Of a DNA stretch of 64,000 nt, positions 1 through 9,300 are shown piece after piece. The stretch lies in the NCBI RefSeq assembly GCF_001641265.1, contig NW_020167545.1:372001-436000 (forward strand), given 5' to 3'. A program made the translations under genes and the position numbers. The notes below the pieces were generated by a model. It ran no database searches, had not been told where the DNA came from, and worked only from the letters and a program-made list of their open reading frames with translations. The number at the start of each line of letters is the position of its first letter. Position 1 is the first letter of the stretch. The stretch is from Pseudogymnoascus destructans. Taxonomy: Eukaryota > Ascomycota > Leotiomycetes > Thelebolales > Thelebolaceae.

Positions 1-1200
1 ACTATATAGCTAGGAAATAGGGAATAGGTGTCAATCATCTAAGGTGTTAATTCATATGGGTAGGCGCTCCTACTGTTCATTATTTTCAAGGTGTAGAATC
101 ACCTCTCTGCTATGTATAAGGACTTAGGATTACTAGATGATTAGGTGATTACACTAAGTAAGAACAGGGGTGGACTTCAAATTCAATTAGGTATGAGTGG
201 ATTTAACACTTTGATTAGCATACAAACAGTCGTATGATTAGAACCTATTGCCTTCTTATTCTTAATAGGCATAAGAGCCACCTCTCTGCTTAGTTTTAAC
301 ACTACTATATAGAACGGAAGATAATCACCCTCTATATATACTTCAGCCACTTAATGTTAGCTGCTTTGCCCTATTAAAGCTTTCATATAGACGTTAGATT
401 AAAACCTTCATATAGAATAGGCTAAATTATATTATGAAGCTTGAGTTTCACTCTACATTTAAAGAAGCATTCAGAGCTATGTTTATAGAATGGAACATTA
501 AGAGTGGGTTGTAAGCAACAGGACTAGTTCTACATAAGCTGTAGAATGTCCTCTCTTACTTAAATCTACACCTAAGAACTCTAACTCCTCCTATAGTTAA
601 GAGTAACAATTAGACTTCAAAGACTCCTTCAACTATACAGGAGCTTAACTTTTAAACAAAGCACATTAAGAACTGCATCATATATTAGAACAGCTCTCCT
701 ACCTTAATTAATGATGCTGTTAGCTGCCTTGTTAAGGGAGCATAAGTTATGATGCATTCTGCTATTCTACTTAAGGCAGAAGTTAAGGCTCTACAAGCAG
801 CAAATGAATAGAAAAGAGGAGGGAAAGGAAGTGCAGGAGACGTCTCTATACTAGACGTAGAGGATAGAGTGCTAAGGTTGATGCTTAAGTCCATACAGAG
901 GTGGCAAGTGAGACTACTTAGCAGGTGGGTTCTATAGGCTGACAACGGCGCTATGGACTATGTAGCACTATACCGTATGTGCGAGAGGCGCTAGAAATAA
1001 ATTACAATTGATTAAGGGTCATTATGTAAGGTGGTGGTATAGTAGTACAGTTCTCACGCGATAAGTCGATACTTGATTAGGCGATATTCACGCTAACTCG
1101 ATATTTTTTGTAGGATTCTTTATTTTCCTACCAAAACTACAATACACTCGATATCGAACTTATTTGACTAGATATCATCTTATACTAACATTACATAGGC
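1..1200. other. AT-rich RIP-degraded sequence, no supported gene
   Basis: No frame longer than a few dozen codons carries recognisable domains. The sequence is AT-rich, TpA-rich and full of stops on both strands, as in RIP-mutated repeats. The last 150 bases (from about 1050) precede a pogo-type HTH start and may be that transposon's terminal region, but no matching inverted end is visible. Confidence 0.5.
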
Positions 1201-1204
1201 CAAG

Positions 1205-1370
1205 ATGCCTCGAAATCAGCTGTTTACAATGACGATTAAGTAGCGTCGCGCACTCCAAAACTGGTATGCTCACTAGTCACCAAAGCCTTCGCAAAAAGCC
1301 TCTATCAACTGGTTCTTTAGAACCTTCGGCCATCGTATTCGACAGTCAACAGTCTCCAAATCTTTAAGCT
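1205..1370 (+). pseudogene. pogo/CENP-B-type transposase, N-terminal HTH remnant
   Basis: Starting at an ATG, the frame reads as the first ~55 residues of a CENP-B N-type helix-turn-helix found in fungal pogo/Fot transposases. The segment SPKPSQKASINWFF, then FGHRIRQSTVSK, matches the usual sequence of these domains. Two in-frame TAG codons replace expected Gln codons, consistent with RIP. The frame is cut at 1370 by the Ty3 LTR that follows, and no downstream part in this orientation lies beyond that element. The remains of element F (17887 onward) read on the other strand and so belong to a different copy. Confidence 0.7.
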
Positions 1371-1565
1371 TGTTACGATTATAGCTTACAGCTGGTTACA
1401 GTTGTTACAGGTGTAGTCTTAGCCACTAAGGCTACAACCGCTAAGCAGACAACTGTATATTATGAGGAATAGCCTCACCTTCTTCTTTTTCTTCTTCTCT
1501 CTTTAGATTCAATCTAGCTTATTATTCTCTAGACTAGCTTCTTGACCTCCGTGACCATCGTAACA
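1371..1565 (+). repeat. 5' LTR of element D
   Basis: Runs from TGTTACGATT to CATCGTAACA (TG...CA ends), 195 bp. The same sequence recurs at 17615-17886 as the 3' LTR. The copies differ by scattered transitions and by a 9-bp tandem repeat, 2 units here and 10 in the 3' copy. A TATA-like TATATTATG lies near 1448. Confidence 0.85.
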
Positions 1566-1567
1566 TA

Positions 1568-1578
1568 AGATTGAATCT
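1568..1578 (+). promoter_or_regulatory. Element D primer-binding site, self-complementary to its LTR
   Basis: Two bases after the LTR comes AGATTGAATCT, the exact reverse complement of AGATTCAATCT at 1505-1515 inside the LTR. No typical tRNA 3'-end complement is present. This is the arrangement of Tf1/sushi-type elements, in which the 5' end of the RNA folds back to prime reverse transcription. Mechanism is inferred; complementarity is seen. Confidence 0.6.
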
Positions 1579-1829
1579 TACCTTTCTTTTGCTCTCTAAG
1601 CCTGAACCTTGATACTGAAATTCAAATTCCCTTCTTTAGAAACTCTACAACTATATCCTAAAGTCAATTCCAGAACACACTAGAACACCATAGACTTTAT
1701 AGATCAGACCTTTCATAACGCTCCCTCGACAAGGAATATAGCTGTGAGGGAAGTGCGCTCCTCTTGAGTGGCTCCTATAGTCAACAAACTACGTAATAGG
1801 GCCTTTGGAGATACGAGTCTGATCTACTG

Positions 1830-2598
1830 AATATGAAAACTAAAAGAATAGCAAAGCTGCTATGGCACACATGGCTAAAGAAAAAGTCCAGATGGCTGAC
1901 CAAAACCCAGAAGACTATGAGTCTATAAATGAGAAAACAACCTTAGTAGATGAGTCTAAGAAGAGAGATGAAGTTCAAGATGACTTCCTCGAAGCCCAAG
2001 AAGATTTCAAGAGGATGGGCAAAACAGCTTAAGAAAGACAGTAGTCTATACTATCAAATGGCCACTAGATGAGGGCTTGGAATGTTAACACATACACTGA
2101 ATTCCAAAAGCTGTCACCTAGCAGCTAAGAGTATGCCTAGTCAATGTTGAAAGCCATTATTAAGGACTATCTCATTGTCAATCAAGCTTCTAATGCTACT
2201 ATTACAGAGCGAAATGATGCTATTCTACAGCTCTGAGAAGAAATTCAAGACAAGGATGAAAAGATTACTGAACTGCAAGACATTCAAAAATACCTTAAGA
2301 ATACAGCTCCTATTCGCAATGCAGCACCTTGCTAGTCTGCTCGCATTCCGGATCCTCCTGTCCTTACAGATGGGATTGAACTAGCTTTTGAAGACTAGGT
2401 TGTGAAGATCCAACTTAAGCTAGAAGCCAACATCAACCACTTCCCAGAACCAAGTTTTGCCAATATGATTAGAGGATGGGCAGCGCAGAAAGAGCTGGAC
2501 TTCTTTAAAGTCATTGATCTAGCGATTGATATGGTTGGCCCAGGGTATGAAGACAAGAAACCTGCACAGGAAGATGTAGCAGAAAATGACAAGAGCAC
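1830..2598 (+). pseudogene. Element D gag, first part (RIP-degraded)
   Basis: A frame with stretches such as VQMADQNPEDYESINE, then a coiled-coil-like Asp/Glu/Lys-rich segment, resembles the N-terminal half of a fungal Ty3 gag. About nine in-frame stops occur (TAG, TAA, TGA), mostly at positions expected for Gln, Arg or Trp. It is interrupted at 2599 by an LTR piece of the C family. The gag frame resumes at 3649-3677 and 4239-4464. Confidence 0.65.
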
Positions 2599-3173
2599 TG
2601 TCATACTGACATTCGTTGCACTCAGTTTGCTCTCAAACTCAAGAGCAACCTTAGAAATCTCCTCCTCAAACCTACAAGTCACCATACATATCTTGGCTTA
2701 TCATACCAACAACAAGAGCAATACTACTCAACGATTGCTGCCAACTCTTATACTACATCTGTTTATGCTACATCCATCACGGCATATCATTTGGACACTC
2801 ATTGAACAAGTTATTAAGAAAATCTCCTCCTTAAGGGGGTGGGCCAATACTACCACATGGCATATCTCTACCAACTAGAGGCCTAGGAACATGAACGATA
2901 GCTCTAGAAGCTTCTACAACCCTCTATGATTCATTACACATCATCGCTCCTTAGTTACCCACAAGATTGGTTAAGTTATGACATAACTTGTCTATAGGTA
3001 CTCTGACCTTGGACCTCCTTTTCACTTCCTATAGGCTAGAAACCCAAGAGATGGTTCTATGGGATTCTCTTACGTTCGCTACATGATAGCAAGCTAGTTG
3101 TGGGTCGCACTTGATTTCTAATACATTTACCAAGCCCGGTTAGTCATGTAAAGTCATGGAAAATAAAAGTTAT
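2599..3173 (+). repeat. Truncated C-family LTR inside element D gag
   Basis: Begins TGTCATACTGACATTC exactly like the LTRs at 28318 and 48963 and follows them to about 3165, where it stops short of the final ~400 bp. The right end is lost. D gag resumes only after the next solo LTR. The 158-codon frame over 2402-2878 is half gag and half LTR and is not a gene. Confidence 0.75.
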
Positions 3174-3648
3174 TGTTACGACGGAACAAGAAGGCTGGCC
3201 AACTACAGGACAGGAAGGAGGGAGGTCGCATGAGACCGGCCCTGGTACCTGGAGGGGCAGCGGGGAATAGTAGTTCCGAAAGTATCACGTGACGGACTCG
3301 CAGGATGATGAGAAGAGTCCTAAGAGTCCAGGACTCCGAGGACTCGAGTGAGTTCCCAGGAGTCCACTAGGCACGTGATGGACTCGCAGGATGATGAGAA
3401 GAGTCCTAAGAGTCCAGGACTCCGAGGACTCAAGTGAGTTCCCAAGAGTCCACTAGGCACGACGCCACTATATAAGTAGATAGTATTTCCTTAGATAGGA
3501 GCTTCGTGCTCAACTCAATACAGTATTTGTTATATACTAGTAACGTGTTACTTGAAGCCTTTGTGTCTGATCCCCTGCCTCCTCTGATAAGTAAACCTTT
3601 ACGCAAGAGAACCTCTGTGTCTTCTATCGTTTAGAAGTCAGCGTTACA
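3174..3648 (+). repeat. Solo LTR, TGTTACGACGG family, 2-unit U3 repeat
   Basis: 475 bp from TGTTACGACG to CAGCGTTACA, flanked by GTTAT on both sides (3169-3173 and 3649-3653). It has an 86-bp tandem repeat in U3, two units at 3286-3371 and 3372-3457, each starting with a CACGTG-type motif. A TATATAAG box near 3471 is followed by the R-U5 part shared with the LTRs at 27684, 16800 and 58731. Confidence 0.9.
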
Positions 3649-3677
3649 GTTATCCCCAAAGCAGACTAGGAGGACTC

Positions 3678-4238
3678 TGTTACGACGGAACAAGAAGGCT
3701 GGCCAACTACAGGACAGGAAGGAGGGAGGTCGCATGAGACCGGCCCTGGTACCTGGAGGGGCAGCGGGGAATAGTAGTTCCGAAAGTATCACGTGACGGA
3801 CTCGCAGGATGATGAGAAGAATCCTAAGAGTCCAGGACTCCGAGGACTCGAGTGAGTTCCCAGGAGTCCACTAGGCACATGACGGACTCGCAGGATGATG
3901 AGAAGAATCCTAAGAGTCCAGGACTCCGAGGACTCGAGTGAGTTCCCAGGAGTCCACTAGGCACATGACGGACTCGCAGGATGATGAGAAGAATCCTAAG
4001 AGTCCAGGACTCCGAGGACTCGAGTGGGTTCGCAGGAGTCCACTAGGCACGACGCCACTATATAAGTAGATAGTTAGTTCTTAGATAGGAGCTTCGTGCT
4101 CAACTCAATACAGTATTTGTTATATACTAGTAACGTGTTACTTGAAGCCTTTGTGTCTGATCCCCTGCCTCCTCTGATAAGTAAACCTTTACACAAGAGA
4201 ACCTCTGTGTCTTCTATCGTTTAGAAGTCAGCGTTACA
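3678..4238 (+). repeat. Solo LTR, same family, 3-unit U3 repeat
   Basis: 561 bp with ends TGTTACGACG and CAGCGTTACA. Target duplication GACTC at 3673-3677 and 4239-4243. It is the same as the LTR at 3174 except for one extra 86-bp unit (3790-3875, 3876-3961, 3962-4047), which accounts for the whole length difference. Removing it and one GACTC restores an open D gag frame across the junction. Confidence 0.9.
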
Positions 4239-4464
4239 GACTCGCAGTTCGCCATGTGAACCCAAGGCTTCGCATTACCTCACCAAACATGCTTCAGTCA
4301 GCAGAAGAAATACTCCAATTCCTCGAGAAAGTGTTTAGCGACCCCAATAGGAGACACACTGCACAAACTGAGTACTGCAAGCTATACCAGGGCAAGAATA
4401 CCTTTGCAACATTCTGGGCTGAATTTCAGAGACTCACAGCAGAGCTGGATTACTCAGAGGAGAC
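4239..4464 (+). pseudogene. Element D gag, second part (capsid region)
   Basis: Reads VRHVNPRLRITSPNMLQSAEE, then a retrotransposon-gag capsid motif around FATFWAEFQRLTAELDY. The frame begins at 3649-3677 and continues here once the solo LTR is removed. It is cut at 4464 by element A and resumes at 12262. This part has no stop, so it is better preserved than the N-terminus. Confidence 0.75.
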
Positions 4465-4763
4465 TGTAAGGATGCCTCCTTACTCGGGGTAGTTACGGCC
4501 GTCACGTGGCGTCATCGAGACTCGGGGCCGTTACGGGTCAGTCGCGACTGACAGCCTTAGGCACATAACGTAAGGAAGCCTTAGGCAAACAGGGAGCTAG
4601 CTGAGTCGGAGCGGTTTCGGGTATTTTAAGGGAACAGTCATACAGGGTTACACCTTCATCTTTTTTGTATCCTTCGTAGTAGACCTATAGGATTGCACCG
4701 ACTCATATCCGACTCGCACTCCCATATGCCACTTCTCGTGATACGGTGCCCTGCGTCCTTACA
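4465..4763 (+). repeat. 5' LTR of element A
   Basis: 299 bp, TGTAAGGATG to GTCCTTACA. It contains a TATA-like TATTTTAAG at 4622-4630. The predicted RNA start, ATCTTTTTTG at about 4658, also pairs with the primer-binding site. The 3' half (from CATCTTTTTTGTATCC) is shared with the LTRs at 15740, 26723, 36525, 56972 and 57628, while the 5' half differs between those groups. Confidence 0.92.
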
Positions 4764-4765
4764 TT

Positions 4766-4778
4766 ATACAAAAAAGAT
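4766..4778 (+). promoter_or_regulatory. Element A primer-binding site, complementary to its own LTR
   Basis: ATACAAAAAAGAT starts two bases after the LTR and is the exact 13-base reverse complement of ATCTTTTTTGTAT at 4658-4670. That LTR stretch lies about 36 bp after the TATA-like box, where the RNA should begin. The same pairing is kept in B2 (near 47594-47606). This is the geometry of self-primed (Tf1-like) elements. Confidence 0.7.
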
Positions 4779-5120
4779 CACGCCTGCCGGGGACGGCCGT
4801 ACTCAAAGAATATCCCACACTGGAACGACTCAGGAGAACTACCGTTACACCACCGACCGCGACTCGGAAACTGCGACGGAGCTGAGACCTGACGACTTCA
4901 AATAGCTGTGACCCCAGAGAACTCACGGACGACCAGTGGATCAGGGTTTGATCCTGCAGAGCAAGCTGGTAAAGTCGTCGACGCGTTGGCGCCGAATAGG
5001 ATACGAGATCCTTAAGAACCCCCTCAAGCACAGAGGTAATTGTGAACAAGAGTGTTGATAGCTACGAGCTACCGGAAGTCAAACTCTTTCGTATCGACAC
5101 CGATACACCCCCGAACCAAC

Positions 5121-6383
5121 ATGAGGAAAATGACCTCAAACATTCCCCAAGACAATGATTGTCAACCGTCACGAATGTCAACGAGACAAACCACTGCTGC
5201 AGCTGGGACTGCTGCACCCACCGAAGACATACCGGATCGAATGGCAAACCTCGAGATCCAGATGCAGGAGATCAAGGAAATGATAGCCAACCTAGCGGCA
5301 ACCCAGACCAGGATCCCGTCCACGCCACCGGTGGACACCGTCGAAGTTGAGAAGCGACGAACTTCCCCTATGCGAAACACCCCCGAGACAGTTCAGTTGC
5401 CGCCTCTTCGAAACACTCGTTCTCCATCGATTCCGAGGATGTATTCCGAAGACCCTCCGAATCGCTACAAGAAATCCACCATCTCTGAGAAGATTACGCC
5501 GCTCAGCGATGGGATAGAACATACCTTTATGCAATGGAGCGCGTCCATTCGGGACCGCCTCGTAGTCAATGAGGATCACTACCCTACCGACGTCTCGAGA
5601 AGAGCGTTGATATGGGGGACTACGACTGGCCTGGCAAAGAAATACCTCGAACCCCAATACCTATCCGCGACACACGGGTTTCGGAGTGCCGACGAGATGA
5701 TGGACCTGTTGGGTTCATATTACCTCACTGGCAACGAAACGGAACAGGCCCGGAACCTCTTCGACGACCTCCAAATGGGAGAGAAAGGACATACAAACGA
5801 GACTTTCTCAGAGTTCAAAGCTCGCTTCCAAAGTGCAGCTATTACAGGACAGGTCACCGAGTCAGAATGGTTTCGGTACATGTGGAACAAGTTGACCCCT
5901 CAATTCCGTAGCCGCGTGGCGGTTATCAAAAGTCAATGGAAGGGAGACTACCACACCATGGTCCGAGAACTCACCGCCTTCGATCAGGAGCGGCGCCGGA
6001 ACAACGAGTTGAGCTTCCCGTCCAAGAGCGGCGAGTCGAGCTCCCGAGGACCCGCCCGCCTGAGCTCATCCAGGTTCACGCCCGTGGACCCCGGAAAGGC
6101 CCAGCCACCGAGGCAGACAAGAAGCCCTCTGGTTTCCTTCCAGAGGACTCCTTTCACAGCCACCGCCCCCAAGCCGGACATTACAGGCCGCGTGCGGACC
6201 GCCGTGCCGGCTACGTCCGGAAACTGTTTCAAGTGCGGCAAGCCGGGCCATTTCCAAGACAAATGCCCGCTCAACCCCACCGTCAAGGAGATTGACCGCG
6301 AAGCCCCTGAGGACGAAGATAATTGGGAGGAAGCAGTCGCCCACCAGTCGGATGCGTCCCTGGAGGAAAACGACGAGGCCTAG
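5121..6383 (+). CDS. Element A Gag
   Basis: 420 residues. I start at the ATG at 5121 (MRKMTSNIPQ); the open frame extends upstream but without another ATG. There is a short coiled-coil-like segment near residues 45-70 (MANLEIQMQEIKEMIANL), then a capsid region with LLGSYYLTGNETEQARNLF and FSEFKARFQSAA. Near residue 375 lies one CCHC zinc knuckle, CFKCGKPGHFQDKC. Gag forms the virus-like particle and binds element RNA. It ends at TAG 6381-6383, overlapping pol by 61 bp in another frame. Confidence 0.9.
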   Translation: MRKMTSNIPQDNDCQPSRMSTRQTTAAAGTAAPTEDIPDRMANLEIQMQEIKEMIANLAATQTRIPSTPPVDTVEVEKRRTSPMRNTPETVQLPPLRNTRSPSIPRMYSEDPPNRYKKSTISEKITPLSDGIEHTFMQWSASIRDRLVVNEDHYPTDVSRRALIWGTTTGLAKKYLEPQYLSATHGFRSADEMMDLLGSYYLTGNETEQARNLFDDLQMGEKGHTNETFSEFKARFQSAAITGQVTESEWFRYMWNKLTPQFRSRVAVIKSQWKGDYHTMVRELTAFDQERRRNNELSFPSKSGESSSRGPARLSSSRFTPVDPGKAQPPRQTRSPLVSFQRTPFTATAPKPDITGRVRTAVPATSGNCFKCGKPGHFQDKCPLNPTVKEIDREAPEDEDNWEEAVAHQSDASLEENDEA

Positions 6384-9300
6384 GGAAAGGCTCCTTCCTA
6401 GGTCTACGCAAATGTGATCTGCAAGGACTGGATTTACGAGAGCTCTTGGGAGGCTCCCAATTTCTCGTTGATACAACCCTGAGTATGAACGGACTCGGGG
6501 TGCAAACGAAGTCACTCGCAGACACAGGAGCAAATGGCTACCTCGTCATTAATAAGCCTTTCGCGCAACGGTTGTCGAAAGCGCTTCAGAGCCCTATACG
6601 GAAACTGCCCTACTCTGTACCCATACGTGGATTTCAGCGAAATATCCAAAGCTACGTATCGGAGTATATTCGGTTACACTTGACAGTCGAAGGACGCCGA
6701 ATATATAACTGCCCCTTTGTGCTCCTAAATCTCGGAGCGCAAGATGTGATAATTGGGAAGAAGCTTTTTAGCCGCTTCCGAATCCTACTCGACTCTGCAA
6801 AGAGCCGGCTAGTATGGCCAAAGGAGTACCCGCCTACTCCTAGCTGGAGCAAAGAGATCACCTTGCCCTACCACTCGCGTGAACTGTCTATACGTCACCC
6901 CGCCCATCAATCGGATGCGAACCGGCGGGACGATGCCATCGACCATGACGACAGACGACGTGAGGGCGGACGCTCGATACCAATGAAAGTGATAACGGCC
7001 CATCGTGACGCTATTATGATCACCCCACCGAGCTCGGTGCGAGACACTGGAACGACCCACCCGCACCCCAAAACCCCAAGGACACGAGCCTCGCCCGTGG
7101 AAACCTATAAAGACAGACCCTTAGGGCAAGTGGAGGCGAAACCTCCAAGAAACGGACCATCCGCATATGAGAGAAAGAATCATGGGAGGAGCGGAGTCTT
7201 CTCTCTTTCCCGACGCCAGACCCTGGTACGCAGCTTCACGCCGGTCCAAATTTGCGAGATTGGCGCAAACGCTTTCCACTATGAGATGATACGAAGCGAC
7301 TCCGAGTTCTTTACGACAAGCATCTACGAGATCGACCAGATCATCCGAGAGAGGGAAGCGGCCGAGGACGAGGAAACGCTCTGCCTCATTCGGGACAAGC
7401 TTCCGCATATGCACCGCAACTATTCCGATGTCTTCTCGAAGTCGGAATCTGATCAGCTTCCCCCGCATCGCATATACGATCACAAGATACAACTAGAAGC
7501 CCCTTTACCAAATGCCTTTTCGCCACTATACCGACAAAGCACCGAAGAGCTTAAGGCGACTAAGCAATACCTATTAGAGAACCTCGAGAAGGGCTTTATA
7601 GTCAATAGCAATAGCCCGTTTGCCTCCCCTATACTGTTCGTGAAGAAGGCAGATGGCAAACTGAGATTTTGTATCGACTACCGGAAGTTGAACGGACTTA
7701 CCCGTAATGACCCCTACCCTATCCCGCGTATCGACGAACTACTAGGACGGGTGTCGAAAGCAAAAATCTTCACGAAGCTAGACATTAGGCAAGCCTTCCA
7801 TCGTATACGAATGGACCCCGACTCCGAGGAGTACACGACCTTCCGGACTCGGTATGGATCCTACAAATGCAAAGTGCTGCCGTTTGGCCTAACGAACGGC
7901 CCCGCAACCTATCAGAGGTATATGAACGACGTTCTTATGCAATACTTGGACGACTTCTGTACTGCCTACCTAGACGACATCCTAATCTACTCCGAGGACC
8001 CCGCGGAACACATGGACCACGTACATAAGGTCCTCCAACGGCTTCGAGAAGCAGGACTACAAGCCGACATTAAGAAATGCGAGTTCAACGTAACCCGGAC
8101 AAAGTATTTAGGCTATATCCTGACTACTACCGGTGTCGAAGCGGATCCCGAGAAGATCGAACCCCTCCGGAATTGGATCCGGCCAACAACTGTCACAGGC
8201 GTGAAGTCTTACCTTGGATTCTGCGGCTTCTACCGCCAATTTATCAGAAATTTCGGGAAAATAGCCAAGCCTCTCACCACTATCACCAGCCCCTCAGAAC
8301 CGTTCCTGTGGACTGACGAATGTGAGAACGCTTTTGAAGAAATGCGCCGACAGCTTTTAGCCGTGCAGGCGCTCCACCACTTCAACCCCGAATTGCCTAC
8401 GAAGCTGGAAACAGACTCTTCTGATGGAGTCGTAGCCGGTGTCCTTTCTCAGGAACACCCCGACAAGCGATGGTATCCTGTAAGCTTCTACAGTCACGTC
8501 CTATCTGGGCATGAGATCAATTGGGAGATCCACGACAAGGAACTGTTCGCCATCGTCAAAGCGTTCGCAAAATGGAGGCCAGAATTAGCATCGGTACGCC
8601 ACCGAATCGACGTCTATACAGATCACCGATCGCTGGAATACTTCATGTCGACGAAGGTTCTCACGGCGAAGCAGGTTCGGTGGATGGAGCTACTCTCCGA
8701 CTTCAATTTCTCTATTGCGTATACTGCTGGCAAGAACAATCAGAAGGCAGATATACTGAGCCGAAGAGAGCAAGACCTGATTACGCAACAGAAGGTCAAA
8801 CTCGACAGCCGTGCGAGGGTGCTGTTAGGCCCAGCCCGACTACACTCCCGAATCAGTGCCGAATTAGCACAAACGTACGTGGCCTCGATCAATGCGATGG
8901 ACGCCCCGAACACCCAGGTCCCCTTTGACCTGATAGAAGCGCTCTGCGCGGATAATAGGAGGTCGTTCACCGACACTCGCGCGAAAGACCCCCTACCTAA
9001 CGGGTTTACAATGAAGGACCAACTCTTGCTATACAAAGGTCGACTGTGCGTAAACCGGCACACCGAGTTATGTACGAAACTCATACGGGAAGCACACGAT
9101 CAAGTATCAGTAGCCCACCCTAGTGGCAGGAAAACTTATCAGTTACTCGCCCCGAAGTATCATTGGGTCGGAATGGAAGCGGATTGCCTCCGATATGTGC
9201 GCAACTGCGTGACGTGCCGACTTTCTCACACTAGCGTGACGAAGCAGCAAGGCTTCTTACACCCCCTACCGGTACCCGAATACCCCATGCAACACCTAAC

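Noticed and set aside
685..945. 86-codon minus-strand frame
   Set aside because: Ser/Leu-rich without a domain, in RIP-degraded AT-rich DNA.
2402..2878. 158-codon frame as one gene
   Set aside because: The first third is element D gag and the remainder is a C-family LTR; it is a chance fusion.
5052..5120. Longer element A Gag starting at 5052
   Set aside because: The open frame upstream of 5121 has no ATG; a non-ATG start is unlikely in a fungus.
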